A stretch of DNA of 64,000 nucleotides from Nosocomiicoccus massiliensis (GTDB lineage Bacteria > Bacillota > Bacilli > Staphylococcales > Salinicoccaceae). Positions 10,337 to 20,258 of the stretch are shown here, piece after piece. The stretch is taken from the NCBI RefSeq assembly GCF_002871345.2, contig NZ_CP136964.1, positions 496,001 to 560,000 of the forward strand, read 5' to 3'. The notes beneath the pieces are model-generated. The model did not search any database. It worked only from the letters and a program-made list of their open reading frames with translations, and had not been told where the DNA came from. Made by a program: the position numbers and the translations under genes. Position 1 is the stretch's first letter; each line of letters starts with the position of its first letter.

Positions 10337-10787
10337 CTTTTTCTAAATGCTTTAGCGCGTCCATGAGTTGGTTAATATCTGTAAACTCTCGGTACACACT
10401 CGCAAAACGAACGTATGCCACTTGATCCAGCTGCATCAATTCTTCCATAACGACTTCACCAATTTCAGTCGATGACACTTCATTTGTGTTTTTGTTTCTA
10501 AGTTTCTTCTCTACATTATCTACACACTTTTCTACTTCTTTAAAACTAATCGGTCGTTTTTCACATGATTTCATAAGACCGTCTAATAATTTATCTCTAT
10601 CGAATTGTTCACGTGTATTGTCTTTTTTTATAACCATAAGAGGTGATAATTCAATACGTTCAAACGTTGTAAATCTTGCACCACAAGATTCACATTCACG
10701 TCTACGACGTATACTCGTCATATCATCTGTTTGACGTGAATCGATGACTTTTGTGTTTTCGTGACTACATACTGGGCATCGCATCAA
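10320..10787 (-). CDS. nrdR: Transcriptional repressor NrdR
   Basis: Nucleotide-sensing repressor of ribonucleotide reductase genes, 155 residues. The N-terminal zinc ribbon ([30 protein letters not shown]) is followed by the ATP-cone domain ([20 protein letters not shown]). The order gapB-nrdR-dnaB-dnaI matches other Staphylococcaceae. The start could be either of the two adjacent ATG codons. Confidence 0.96.
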   Translation of the reverse strand: MMRCPVCSHENTKVIDSRQTDDMTSIRRRRECESCGARFTTFERIELSPLMVIKKDNTREQFDRDKLLDGLMKSCEKRPISFKEVEKCVDNVEKKLRNKNTNEVSSTEIGEVVMEELMQLDQVAYVRFASVYREFTDINQLMDALKHLEKGEKGE

Positions 10788-10843
10788 ATCACCTAATTCT
10801 TTTTTTATTAGTATAACATGATTGACTATTTATTAAATCGATT

Positions 10844-10877
10844 AAAAAACTCTCTATAAGATTGTCTTATAGAGAGT
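10844..10877 (-). terminator. Terminator after gapB
   Basis: A perfect 12-bp stem (10849-10860 with 10866-10877) precedes a T-run on the minus strand. It lies 12 bp beyond the gapB stop codon. Confidence 0.9.
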
Positions 10878-10888
10878 GGTTCTTTGAA

Positions 10889-11902
10889 TTAAAGTTCTTT
10901 TGCAACACGTTCAACGAGTTCTACTGTACGCGTTGAGTAACCCCATTCGTTATCGTACCAAGAAAGTACTTTAACTTGGTTGTCACCCATAACCATCGTT
11001 AAATCAGAATCTACGATTGATGAACGTGAATCTGTGTTGAAGTCACTTGAAACAAGTGGCTCATCAGATACACCTAGGACACCTTTAAGATCTCCATTCG
11101 CAGCGTTTCTAAGCGCTTCGTTTACTTCTTCTTTCGTTACGTTTTTGTCTAACTCAACAACTAAGTCTACTAATGAAACGTTGTCAGTTGGAACACGTAA
11201 TGCCATTCCGTCTAATTTACCTTCGAGTTCTGGTAATACGAGTGCAGTTGCTTTTGCTGCTCCAGTTGATGTTGGAACGATGTTTTCAGCTGCTGAACGC
11301 GCACGACGTAAATCTTTGTGTGGGTTGTCTAAAATTCTTTGGTCTGAAGTATACGCGTGAACTGTAGTTACTAACCCTTTTTTAATGCCAAATGAGTCGT
11401 TTAACACTTTAGCCACAGGCGCTAAACAGTTTGTCGTACATGAAGCGTTTGAGAATACGTCGTATTTTTCAACGTCTAAGTCTTTGTCGTTTACACCTAG
11501 TACAATTGTTTGAACGTCTCCACCTTTAGATGGACCAGTAAGTACGACTTTTTTCGCTCCTGCTGTTAAGTGTTTAGATGCTGTGTCACCGTGGTTAAAT
11601 GCACCAGTTGCTTCAAATACGATGTCTACACCTAAATCTTTCCATGGTAAGTTTTCTGGGTTTCTGTCACGAGTGACTTTGATTTCTTTTCCGTCAACTA
11701 CTAAAGTGTCATTATCTTTAGCTTCAACAGTTTTTTCCCATTTACCGTGAGTTGTGTCATAGTTTAGTAAGTGCGCTAAATCTTTTGCATCATAGCTAGC
11801 GTTTACTGCTACTAAGTTTAACGTATCTGATTCATGAACGATACGAAATACTTGTCTACCAATTCTTCCTAAACCATTAATCGCTACATTTGTCATAGTC
11901 AA
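10889..11902 (-). CDS. gapB: Glyceraldehyde-3-phosphate dehydrogenase, GapB type
   Basis: Phosphorylating GAPDH. It has the Rossmann motif NGLGRIGRQVFR, catalytic Cys in FSNASCTTNCLAP, His in TTVHAYT, and the phosphate-site segment PTSTGAAKATALVLPELEGK. The segment after the second strand reads VAVNASYD, lacking the Asp that selects NAD+ in glycolytic GapA. This suggests the NADP-preferring, gluconeogenic GapB type. It lies between coaE and nrdR, as gapB does in S. aureus. Start: the TTG at 11900-11902 has the AGGAG site at good distance; an in-frame ATG two codons later is alternative. Confidence 0.93.
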   Translation of the reverse strand: MTMTNVAINGLGRIGRQVFRIVHESDTLNLVAVNASYDAKDLAHLLNYDTTHGKWEKTVEAKDNDTLVVDGKEIKVTRDRNPENLPWKDLGVDIVFEATGAFNHGDTASKHLTAGAKKVVLTGPSKGGDVQTIVLGVNDKDLDVEKYDVFSNASCTTNCLAPVAKVLNDSFGIKKGLVTTVHAYTSDQRILDNPHKDLRRARSAAENIVPTSTGAAKATALVLPELEGKLDGMALRVPTDNVSLVDLVVELDKNVTKEEVNEALRNAANGDLKGVLGVSDEPLVSSDFNTDSRSSIVDSDLTMVMGDNQVKVLSWYDNEWGYSTRTVELVERVAKEL

Positions 11903-11941
11903 TAATCTCTCCTAGAATTTAGTCATGTTCATTATAGCATA

Positions 11942-12532
11942 TCAGTCATTAAGTTGTTTAATAAAATCATCAATCTGATTATATAACGCTTCTTTCGTGT
12001 CGTTATTATTAAAGACGATGTCTGCACGTTTCTTTTTTTCTTCTAAAGATAGCTGTGACGCTATACGACGTCTTGCTTCTTCTTCAGTAAAATCGTTACG
12101 CGTCATCAAACGTTTTAACTGTGTATCTTCATCGACGTATACGACGATAACTATATCAAACTGGTCTTCTAGTTTATTTTCATAAAGAAGCGGTATATCT
12201 GAAAACACGTGGCCTGTTTTTAAATTTTTATTTTTGTCATCGTTCATTTCTTGTCGGATAATCGGGTGCGTAATCGAGTTTAATACAGCACGTTCATCTT
12301 TATCGTTAAATACGATATGACCTAATACCTCACGATTTAAAGTACCGTCATCGTTTAAGATACCATTACCAAAGTGTTCGACGATCTTTTTTAAACCTTC
12401 TGTTCCTTTATTTAAAACGTTTCTTGCATAGATATCTGCATCGAGCACGACGTATCCTTTATCTTTTAAATAATGACTAACTGTACTTTTACCGCTCGCA
12501 ATGCCGCCTGTAATTCCGATTGATTTGTACAT
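11942..12532 (-). CDS. coaE: Dephospho-CoA kinase
   Basis: Last step of coenzyme A synthesis, phosphorylating dephospho-CoA at the 3'-hydroxyl. P-loop GGIASGKSTVS is at the N-terminus, the DADIYARNV motif at residues 32-40, and the lid/CoA region IVFNDKDERAVLNSITHP in the middle. 196 residues, full length. It is 4 bp from mutM and probably co-transcribed with polA-mutM. Confidence 0.96.
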   Translation of the reverse strand: MYKSIGITGGIASGKSTVSHYLKDKGYVVLDADIYARNVLNKGTEGLKKIVEHFGNGILNDDGTLNREVLGHIVFNDKDERAVLNSITHPIIRQEMNDDKNKNLKTGHVFSDIPLLYENKLEDQFDIVIVVYVDEDTQLKRLMTRNDFTEEEARRRIASQLSLEEKKKRADIVFNNNDTKEALYNQIDDFIKQLND

Positions 12533-12536
12533 ATTA

Positions 12537-13397
12537 TCACCTCTGACATGTCGTGCAGTAATACGTGTTACGCTGCCCGATTGTTTTCGTTTTTATTTCA
12601 TGACCTTTCGGACAGAACTTTTGCCCGTATACTTTGAACTTTGTTTGCATACTACCGGATTCTCCCGTTGTACTTCTATAATCTGAAATTGTCAATCCGC
12701 CAGCATTTAACGATAATTCAAACACTTCAACGATTTTATCAAATAATAGTTCTAATCTTTTTTTAGAAATATTTTTGACGCGCCTCGTCGGTAAAATCCC
12801 ACTTCTATATAACGCTTCAGAAGCATAGATATTCCCAACACCTGGGATAATTTTAGCATCCATAATAATTGCCTTAATATATGAATTGTCATAACGGTTA
12901 GATTTTAACGTTTCGACGAAATAGTTTTTAGCCGTTTCTTCAGTATATTCAGGCGCCATATTTTTAAAAGGCAGAAAGTCGTTTAAATCACGAATCGTTC
13001 TTACTTCTCCAAACCTACGAATATCTGAGTAGACTAAAATTTGGCCATTGCTTAAATGAAACTGAACGTGCCAATGTTTTTTATAGTTCGCCTCAGTAAT
13101 TTCATCAAGCGTGTTAACGATAAAGAAACCACCACTCATACCGAGGTGACTAATCATATATAATATGCCTTCATCATTCATAAGTTCAAAGTACATATAT
13201 TTACCACGACGTTTAATATTAATAATCGTTGAATTTCTTATATTTAAAAATGACTCTATTGGTTCTTTCACGATCGTCATTCGGTCATTTTTATGTCCGC
13301 TTATGACAGTGTCTGAAAAGACGACGTCTTTAATCTTTAAACCGATTAAAGACGTCAAACTTCTTTTTACGAGTTCAACTTCAGGTAATTCTGGCAT
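12537..13397 (-). CDS. mutM: Formamidopyrimidine-DNA glycosylase
   Basis: Base-excision repair enzyme removing 8-oxoguanine and FaPy lesions. The start must be the ATG at 13395-13397, because the catalytic proline and glutamate directly follow it (MPELPEVELV). A GGAG site lies 8 bp upstream. The helix-two-turn-helix (PGVGNIYASEAL) and the C-terminal zinc finger with its DNA-contacting Arg (IGQRNTYYC) are visible. The first half of the zinc finger reads CPKGHE rather than CxxCGH: one cysteine is missing, as if its codon were deleted, although a His follows. About 286 residues. It sits between polA and coaE. Confidence 0.95.
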   Translation of the reverse strand: MPELPEVELVKRSLTSLIGLKIKDVVFSDTVISGHKNDRMTIVKEPIESFLNIRNSTIINIKRRGKYMYFELMNDEGILYMISHLGMSGGFFIVNTLDEITEANYKKHWHVQFHLSNGQILVYSDIRRFGEVRTIRDLNDFLPFKNMAPEYTEETAKNYFVETLKSNRYDNSYIKAIIMDAKIIPGVGNIYASEALYRSGILPTRRVKNISKKRLELLFDKIVEVFELSLNAGGLTISDYRSTTGESGSMQTKFKVYGQKFCPKGHEIKTKTIGQRNTYYCTTCQR

Positions 13398-13402
13398 ATC
13401 AT

Positions 13403-16000
13403 CTACTCCATTGTGTACCAATTTGGACCGTATTCATATTCAGCTTTTAATGGTACTTCCATCTCTAATGCGTGTTCCATAATATCTTTAATGAAGACGA
13501 CGAAATCATCTACTTCTCTTTTTGGAATATCAAAGACAAGTTCGTCATGAATTTGTAGTAGTAATTCGGCATTGAACTTATCTTTTTGGTCACTCTCATA
13601 ATAATTCACCATCGCAAGTTTAATAATATCAGCTGCTGTTCCTTGAATTGGTGAGTTCATAGCGATACGTTCTGAGAAGCTTCTCGCGTTAAAGTTACGT
13701 GAGTTTATATCCGGAACGTAACGTCTTCGACCAAGCAATGTCGATACGTAACCGTCGCGCTTTGCGTCTTGAACGATATATTTCATATACTCTTTCACGT
13801 TTACGAACGTATCGAGATACGTATCAATAAACGCTTTCGCTTCTTTACGCGTGATCCCAAGTTGTTGAGATAATCCGTAATCAGAAATACCGTACACGAT
13901 ACCGAAGTTTACCGCTTTGGCATTTGAACGCATTGTGCTCGTAACGTCACTCGAGTCGACGTTATACACGTTCGCTGCCGTCGTCGTGTGAATATCCTTG
14001 CCTTCTTTGAATGCGTCGATCATCTTTTCATCTTTAGAAATCGATGCAAGGACTCTTAACTCGATTTGTGAATAGTCGAGTGATAATAATACGTTCTCTT
14101 CACTTTTTGGGACGAACGCTTTTCTAATTTTACGCCCTTCTTCTAATCGAATTGGGATGTTTTGTAAGTTTGGTTCAACACTAGATAGACGTCCCGTTTG
14201 AGCAAGCGTTTGGTTAAATCTCGTATGAATGCGCCCGTCTTCATGAATTTGTCCTTGTAATCCTATGACATACGTCGATTGTAATTTTTGAATTTCACGA
14301 TACTCCAAAATAAAATCGATAATTTCATGTTGTGGACGTAACGCTTCTAATACATCCGCTGCTGTTGAGTAACCTGTCTTCGTCTTTTTAATTACTGGTA
14401 ACTCTAAATGTTCAAATAACACTACACCGAGCTGTTTCGGTGAATTGATGTTAAACTCTTCTCCAGCGATTTCATAGATTTTACTTTTTAAGTGATCGAG
14501 ACGTTCCTCTAACTCTGTTTCCATTTCTTTTAACGTATTAATATCTACTGTGATTCCTTTAATTTCCATTTCAGATAACACTTTAGATAAAGGAATTTCT
14601 AATTCTTTCCATAGCGTAAACATATCATCATCTTTTAGTTTTTGTTCTAAAAGTGGTAATGCATGATGGATTGCTAAGGCTTTCTTTTCTGTAAAATCTT
14701 TCGTCTCTTCAATCGTTGGGTTTTTCTTACTACGCCCTTTACCGTAATGAGACTCGTCGCTATCGATTTGAATGTTAAATTGTTCAACAGTCGAACTGAC
14801 ATCTTCAATTTTTTTACCAGGATCAAGTAAAAATGCCCCGAGCATAATATCCTCTGTAAATTGATTAAATGAAACACCTAATTGATTTAAAAATGCGATT
14901 TGTCGTTTTAAGTCATACGTATTCACTGATTTTCTCGTCTTTAAAAACTCTTCGAGTTCGTTTTTATCTATATCTTCAGTAGCTATCACATAACTATTTT
15001 CACCATCAGTGACTACGAGTACAGTCGGTTCATTTAATAAGTAATTCGCTTCCTCACTCTCTAAATATAAAGAAACATCTTCACCGAGCATGTCTAAGCG
15101 GTCGACTCGATTTGCTTCAAAAGTCGTCGTATTCTTTACAGGCGACTCATTTAAACTTTCAAGTAACGAATTGAATTCAAATTCTTTAAATACTTTAATT
15201 TTCGCATCGATGTCTTCAGGTGGAAGTTTTAAGTCGTCTAAACTAAAATCAAACGTCATATCTCTATAAATCGTTGCGAGTTCTTTAGACATAAATGCAT
15301 CATCTTTAAAGTTCTCTAAATTCTCGCGCTGTTTACCCTTTAATTCTTCAATATGTTCGTAGACACCTTCGACTGAATCGTATTTCTTTAACAGCTTAAT
15401 CGCGGTCTTTTCACCAATACCAGGGACACCTGGGATATTATCAGACGTATCGCCCCATAAACCTTTCATATCAATAATTTGTTCCGGACGAAGACCGTAT
15501 TCTTCTTCAATAAACTCCGGCGTATATTTATCGATTTGAGTGACACCTTTTTTCGTAAAGTAAATCGTCACGTGTTCACTTGCGAGTTGAGTTAAGTCAC
15601 GGTCGCCAGTAATAATGATCGTCTCCATGCCGTTTTCATCTGCTAATTTAGACAACGAACCGATAATATCATCCGCTTCGTAGTTCGTTTCTTCGTATCG
15701 TTTAATACCGTATGCATCAATTAATTTACGAATCGGCGCAAACTGTTCTCCTAATTCTGGTGGTGTCTTTTGACGTCCACCTTTATACTCACCATACTTT
15801 TCATGTCTAAACGTCTTTTTACCTGCGTCAAACGCAATTAAAAAGTGAGTCGGATTTTCTTCACGTATAATTTTATCTAATATTTTTTGAAAACCAAAAA
15901 TAGCATTCGTATGCAGTCCACTTTGGTTACTTAAAAGTGGAAGTCCATAAAATGCACGAAATGCTAAACTATTACCATCTATTAAAATTAACTTATCCAT
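13403..16000 (-). CDS. polA: DNA polymerase I
   Basis: Repair and Okazaki-fragment-processing polymerase, 865 residues. Domains in order: 5'-3' flap nuclease (about 1-290; LIDGNSLAFRAFYGLP, TGDRDLTQLAS), a 3'-5' exonuclease-like domain (about 300-470) without obvious proofreading carboxylates, and the polymerase (about 490-865). Motif A is LLSLDYSQIELRVLA, motif B RSNAKAVNFGIVYG and motif C LLQIHDELVFD. First gene of polA-mutM-coaE; the mutM start is 5 bp beyond its stop. Confidence 0.98.
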   Translation of the reverse strand: MDKLILIDGNSLAFRAFYGLPLLSNQSGLHTNAIFGFQKILDKIIREENPTHFLIAFDAGKKTFRHEKYGEYKGGRQKTPPELGEQFAPIRKLIDAYGIKRYEETNYEADDIIGSLSKLADENGMETIIITGDRDLTQLASEHVTIYFTKKGVTQIDKYTPEFIEEEYGLRPEQIIDMKGLWGDTSDNIPGVPGIGEKTAIKLLKKYDSVEGVYEHIEELKGKQRENLENFKDDAFMSKELATIYRDMTFDFSLDDLKLPPEDIDAKIKVFKEFEFNSLLESLNESPVKNTTTFEANRVDRLDMLGEDVSLYLESEEANYLLNEPTVLVVTDGENSYVIATEDIDKNELEEFLKTRKSVNTYDLKRQIAFLNQLGVSFNQFTEDIMLGAFLLDPGKKIEDVSSTVEQFNIQIDSDESHYGKGRSKKNPTIEETKDFTEKKALAIHHALPLLEQKLKDDDMFTLWKELEIPLSKVLSEMEIKGITVDINTLKEMETELEERLDHLKSKIYEIAGEEFNINSPKQLGVVLFEHLELPVIKKTKTGYSTAADVLEALRPQHEIIDFILEYREIQKLQSTYVIGLQGQIHEDGRIHTRFNQTLAQTGRLSSVEPNLQNIPIRLEEGRKIRKAFVPKSEENVLLSLDYSQIELRVLASISKDEKMIDAFKEGKDIHTTTAANVYNVDSSDVTSTMRSNAKAVNFGIVYGISDYGLSQQLGITRKEAKAFIDTYLDTFVNVKEYMKYIVQDAKRDGYVSTLLGRRRYVPDINSRNFNARSFSERIAMNSPIQGTAADIIKLAMVNYYESDQKDKFNAELLLQIHDELVFDIPKREVDDFVVFIKDIMEHALEMEVPLKAEYEYGPNWYTME

Positions 16001-16063
16001 AGTAAGTCTCCCTCAACTTGTTATTAGTTTCATTATACAAGTCGAATAGTTTCTTTCCAAATT

Positions 16064-16091
16064 AAAAAAACACGTCCGAAGACGTGTTTTT
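16064..16091 (-). terminator. Terminator after the AbgT-family gene
   Basis: An 11-bp perfect stem with a CGAA/TTCG tetraloop (16066-16076 with 16081-16091) and a T-run on the minus strand. It overlaps the stop codon of the upstream transporter gene and shields polA. Confidence 0.88.
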
Positions 16092-17646
16092 ATGGATATA
16101 CGATCGGCGCGTTTGGTCCAAGTGGTAATCCAAGTAGCATCCAAACGATTAGGAATATTGACCATGTGATTAAGAAAAATATTGAGTACGGTAGCATAAT
16201 TGAAATTAATGTTCCGACTCCGATATCTTTTACATATTTATTGGCAAACGCGATAATGACTGCGAAGTACGTCATTAATGGTGTAATGATGTTTGTACTT
16301 GAGTCTGCGATACGATATGCCATTGTCGTTAATTCTGGTGAGTAACCGAGTTGCATTAATATTGGAACGAATATCGGTGCCATCATCGCCCATTTAGCTG
16401 ATGCACTTCCGATGAATAAGTTAATGAATGCTGTAACTAAAATGAACCCTATAATTAAAGGAATCCCTTTTAAGTTTAAACTCTCAAGTAATTCTGCACC
16501 ATAAACACCGATTACCATACCGATGTTACTTTCGGCGAAATATGCAACGAATTGACCAGCAGTAAATGCAAGTACGATAATAGTACCCATCGTGTTCATC
16601 GTATCTGTTAACTGATGCGCGACGTCTTTTTCACCTTTAATTGTTTTTGTAACAAGACCATAAACGAGACCAGGGATAAAGAATAAAATCGCAATGATTG
16701 GTACTAAGCTTGACATGAATGGAGATTGAATAATCTGATCCATGTAACTTCCTTCATCTCCACGCATTGGTGAGAATGGGAATGCGACGAGTAAAGAAAC
16801 AAGTAGTACTGAAACAATAATTGAAATAAATGCGTAAAGTAATCCTTTTTTCTCTAAATCGTTTAACGCATGCATATCTTCTGAATCATCTGTGTTTAAA
16901 TATTTAGAGTCATACGTACCTAGACGTGGTTCGACGATTTTATCTGAAACGAACCAACCGACTAACGTTAACACGAACACACTCGCTGCGATAAAGTAAT
17001 AGTTCATCGCGACGTTCATCGTCTCAACGTACGCTGGATCGATCATTTTAGCTGCGTCCATTGAAAGTTCTGCGAGCATCGCATCCGTACCACTTAGTAA
17101 GAGGTTCGCACTAAACCCTGCAGATACCCCAGCAAACGCTGCAGCAAGTCCTGCGATTGGGTGTCTACCAAGTGCTAAGAAAATAACTGCCCCTAGTGGT
17201 GGTAATACAACGTATCCTGCGTCACTTGCGAGTGACGACATAATCCCTGCAAACACTAACCCTGCAGTAATTAAAGACTTCGGAATTGCTAAAATAAAAC
17301 CACGTAACGCTGCAGAAATTAAACCAGAGCGTTCTGCGATACCAATACCAAGCATCGTTGTAAGTACGACACCTAATGGTGCGAAGTTGATAAAGTTATC
17401 GACCATATTTTCAAATATATATGTAATTCCGTCTTTACTTAATAAGTTATTGACCTCAATGATTTCGTTTTTGTCACCTGGATGCGCGACTGAAATTCCT
17501 ATCGCAGATAAAATCGCAGAAGCGACTAATGTTAAAACTGCTAGCAGGAAAAACAAAGTCACAGGGTGTGGTAACTTATTCCCAGATTTCTCAACGAAGT
17601 CGAGAAACTTCTGGAACACGCCACCCTTTTTATTAATGTTCTCCAT
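16090..17646 (-). CDS. AbgT-family transporter
   Basis: A 518-residue inner-membrane protein with about 11-12 hydrophobic segments and the AbgT family pattern (FLDFVEKSGNKLPHPVTLFF; SDAGYVVLPPLGAVIF; GSASAKWAMMAPIFVPIL; DSSTNIITPLMTYF). Relatives import p-aminobenzoyl-glutamate or, in some cases, export sulfonamides. The true substrate here is unknown. It stands alone between polA and queC with its own terminator. Sequence quality looks normal. Confidence 0.88.
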   Translation of the reverse strand: MENINKKGGVFQKFLDFVEKSGNKLPHPVTLFFLLAVLTLVASAILSAIGISVAHPGDKNEIIEVNNLLSKDGITYIFENMVDNFINFAPLGVVLTTMLGIGIAERSGLISAALRGFILAIPKSLITAGLVFAGIMSSLASDAGYVVLPPLGAVIFLALGRHPIAGLAAAFAGVSAGFSANLLLSGTDAMLAELSMDAAKMIDPAYVETMNVAMNYYFIAASVFVLTLVGWFVSDKIVEPRLGTYDSKYLNTDDSEDMHALNDLEKKGLLYAFISIIVSVLLVSLLVAFPFSPMRGDEGSYMDQIIQSPFMSSLVPIIAILFFIPGLVYGLVTKTIKGEKDVAHQLTDTMNTMGTIIVLAFTAGQFVAYFAESNIGMVIGVYGAELLESLNLKGIPLIIGFILVTAFINLFIGSASAKWAMMAPIFVPILMQLGYSPELTTMAYRIADSSTNIITPLMTYFAVIIAFANKYVKDIGVGTLISIMLPYSIFFLITWSIFLIVWMLLGLPLGPNAPIVYP

Positions 17647-17740
17647 ATATAAACCCCCATTAAAAGTATATATCTGTCTATTCTGTCAGAAAATATACAA
17701 TATTTCAATAGGGGTTTAAGTATATCTCATATTCAAATGT

Positions 17741-18382
17741 TTAATTGAACTTCCTTTTCTCGTACTCTTCTAATCCTTCATTTCTAAGAATACAAGCCGG
17801 GCACTCTCCACACCCTGATCCTTTTATACCGTTATAACACGTGAGCGTTTCATTTTTAACATAATCAAATACACCGAGTTCATCTGCCATTTCCCACACT
17901 TCACTTTTATCCTTATCCATAAGTGGTGTGTCAATTTTAATATGACGATCGAGTCCTAGATGTATCGCATGCTCTAACGCTGTAACAAAGTCACTTCTAC
18001 AATCCGGATAACCACTAAAATCAGTTTCACTGACACCTGTTACAATCGTATCAGCACCGATTTGATACGCCGCGATACTCGCGATATTAAAAAATAATAT
18101 GTTTCGACCAGGGACAAATGTATTCGGCACGTCACCATCTGATTTTATGTCGATATCTCTCGTTAACGCATTTTCTGTTAAATCGTTAATTAACGATACA
18201 TCGATACAAGTGTTTTTTACGTTAAAATCTTTTGCGATTTTTTGAGCGATTTCAACTTCTTCAGCGTGTCTTTGATTATAGTGAAACGTGATTGTTTCTA
18301 CTTCATCGTAATGTTTTAATGCGTATGCTAAACATGTCGTACTGTCTTGACCACCACTAAATACAATTAATGCTTTAGACAT
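17741..18382 (-). CDS. queC: 7-cyano-7-deazaguanine synthase QueC
   Basis: Makes preQ0 in the queuosine tRNA-modification pathway. The PP-loop ATPase motif IVFSGGQDSTTCLAYAL is at the N-terminus, and the C-terminal zinc cluster CYNGIKGSGCGECPACILR is complete. 213 residues. It follows queF by about 10 bp and presumably shares its transcript. queD and queE are not in this window. Confidence 0.95.
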   Translation of the reverse strand: MSKALIVFSGGQDSTTCLAYALKHYDEVETITFHYNQRHAEEVEIAQKIAKDFNVKNTCIDVSLINDLTENALTRDIDIKSDGDVPNTFVPGRNILFFNIASIAAYQIGADTIVTGVSETDFSGYPDCRSDFVTALEHAIHLGLDRHIKIDTPLMDKDKSEVWEMADELGVFDYVKNETLTCYNGIKGSGCGECPACILRNEGLEEYEKRKFN

Positions 18383-18391
18383 ATAAACTTC

Positions 18392-18881
18392 CTATCTATT
18401 ATCAATTATTTCAGGATACATATCGTGTTCAAAAAGACGTTTTTCAGCCATTTTTTCAAATTTCGTTCCTGGTTTACCGTAGTTTGCATATGGATTCGAT
18501 TGAAATTCCACCTCGCGGTGTGAATTTACCCCACACTTCAATATATTTTGGATCCATTAAGTCGATTAAATCTCTCATAATCGTGTTCACAGCTGCTTCA
18601 TGAAAGCCTCCATGATTTCTATAGCTAAATAAGTATAACTTTAAAGATTTACTCTCTACCATTTTAATATCCGGGATATAACTAATATAAATCGTTGCGA
18701 AATCTGGTTGATTCGTCATCGGACACAGTGTCGTAAATTCTGGACAATTAAACTTCACCATATAATCCATTTCAGGATGACTATTATCAAACGTCTCTAA
18801 CACACTGTTATCATACGTTGTCGGATATTGAACATTTTGATTTCCGAGTAATGTTAAGTCTTTCATCGTGTCGTCTTTCAT
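18392..18881 (-). pseudogene. queF: queF (preQ0 reductase), frameshifted near 3' end
   Basis: NADPH-dependent 7-cyano-7-deazaguanine reductase. The first ~130 residues are typical: active-site Cys in [14 protein letters not shown], the substrate-binding [11 protein letters not shown], and [10 protein letters not shown]. The frame then reads SICKLR and stops at 18474. In the next frame the conserved tail continues ([20 protein letters not shown], then [14 protein letters not shown]) to a TAG at 18392-18394. Removing one base of the TT pair at 18495-18496 restores GISIDPYANYG. So this is a +1 indel: either a true recent mutation or a sequencing error. The catalytic Cys lies before the break, but the lost tail is conserved in the family. 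Confidence 0.9.
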
Positions 18882-18930
18882 TATAATTCTCCTTTAATTA
18901 TAGTCTTATCCAGTATATAAGAAACAAATA

Positions 18931-18958
18931 AAAAATAGAACCACTGATGTGGTTCTAT
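18931..18958 (-). terminator. Terminator upstream of icd/queF junction
   Basis: A 10-bp stem (18935-18944 with 18949-18958) lies between the icd stop at 18969 and queF. On the minus strand it follows icd and ends in a T-run (18931-18935 read as A on the plus strand). Confidence 0.85.
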
Positions 18959-18968
18959 ATACTCTCTA

Positions 18969-20231
18969 TTACATGTTTTCTACTAATAAGTCACCGAACT
19001 CAGAAGTTTTCACTTCTGTTGCATTGTCCATTAGTCTCGCGAAGTCGTATGTGACTGTTTTGTTAGCAATTGTCGTTTCCATAGATTTGTTAATTAACTC
19101 AGCTGCTTCTTTCCAACCGAGGTGTTCTAACATAAGTACTGCAGATAAAATTACTGATGACGGGTTCACAACGTCTAAACCAGCATATTTAGGTGCTGTA
19201 CCATGAGTCGCTTCAAAGATTGCATGTCCTGTGTCGTAGTTAATGTTCGCACCTGGTGCGATCCCTACTCCACCAACTTGTGCTGCAAGCGCGTCAGAGA
19301 TGTAGTCTCCGTTTAAGTTCATCGTTGCAACAACTGAGTGATCTAATGGATTTAATAGAATTTGTTGTAAGAAGATATCTGCGATTGAGTCCTGGATAAT
19401 GACCTTACCTGCTTTAACCGCTTCATCTTGTGCTTTGTTTGCAGCTTCTTTACCTTCTTTTTCAACGATTCTATCGTATTCATCCCATGTGAATACTTTG
19501 TCACCATATTCTCTTTCAGCTAACTCGTAACCCCATTTTTTAAATCCACCTTCAGTGAATTTCATGATGTTACCTTTATGAACGAGTGTAACAGTCGGTT
19601 TATTATGCTCTAGTGCATATTCAATTGCGGCTCTAATTAAGCGTTCAGAACCTTCTTTAGATACTGGTTTAACACCAATTCCAGATGTTTTTGGGAAACG
19701 AATGTTAGTCACATTCATTTCATCTTGTAAGAAGTTGATCAGCTTTTTAGCATCATCGCTACCTGATTCAAACTCGATACCTGCGTATATGTCTTCAGTG
19801 TTTTCACGGAAAATCGCCATATCGACGTCTTCAGGATTTTTAACTGGTGATGGTACACCGCTGTAATGTCTTACTGGACGTAAGCATACGTAGAGATCAA
19901 GTTGTTGTCTTAACGCAACGTTTAATGAACGGATACCTCCACCGATTGGTGTAGTAAGTGGTCCTTTAATTGCGATTAAGTACTCACTAATTTTGTCGAG
20001 TGTATCTTGTGGTAACCACTCGCCAGTTTTATCGAATGCTTTTTGTCCTGCGTAAACTTCTAACCATTCAATTTTCTTTTCACCGTTGTACGCTTTTTCA
20101 ACAGCGCTATCGATTACTTTTTTAGCTGCTGGCCAAATATCTTTACCGATTCCGTCTCCTTCAATAAAAGGAATAATTGGTGTGTTTGGTACGTTTAAAA
20201 CGCCGTCTTTTAAAGTAATTTTCTCTGCCAT
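18969..20231 (-). CDS. icd: Isocitrate dehydrogenase (NADP+)
   Basis: TCA-cycle enzyme converting isocitrate to 2-oxoglutarate. 420 residues. It carries the substrate-site [14 protein letters not shown] (with the Ser phosphorylated in E. coli), [14 protein letters not shown], and the metal/NADP regions [14 protein letters not shown] and HGTAPKYAG. It is 27 bp downstream of citZ, and the pair forms the conserved citZ-icd operon. A terminator follows. Confidence 0.97.
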   Translation of the reverse strand: MAEKITLKDGVLNVPNTPIIPFIEGDGIGKDIWPAAKKVIDSAVEKAYNGEKKIEWLEVYAGQKAFDKTGEWLPQDTLDKISEYLIAIKGPLTTPIGGGIRSLNVALRQQLDLYVCLRPVRHYSGVPSPVKNPEDVDMAIFRENTEDIYAGIEFESGSDDAKKLINFLQDEMNVTNIRFPKTSGIGVKPVSKEGSERLIRAAIEYALEHNKPTVTLVHKGNIMKFTEGGFKKWGYELAEREYGDKVFTWDEYDRIVEKEGKEAANKAQDEAVKAGKVIIQDSIADIFLQQILLNPLDHSVVATMNLNGDYISDALAAQVGGVGIAPGANINYDTGHAIFEATHGTAPKYAGLDVVNPSSVILSAVLMLEHLGWKEAAELINKSMETTIANKTVTYDFARLMDNATEVKTSEFGDLLVENM

Positions 20232-20258
20232 TATATAATCTCCTTTATGTGTATAAAA

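Noticed and set aside
18474-18510. Programmed frameshift in queF
   Set aside because: There is no slippery heptamer at the break, and the simple loss of one base restores the family sequence, so an indel is the simpler reading.
18882-18930. preQ1 riboswitch before queF
   Set aside because: I looked at the leader; it is short and shows only a terminator hairpin of the neighbouring gene and promoter-like sequence, without the preQ1 aptamer pattern.
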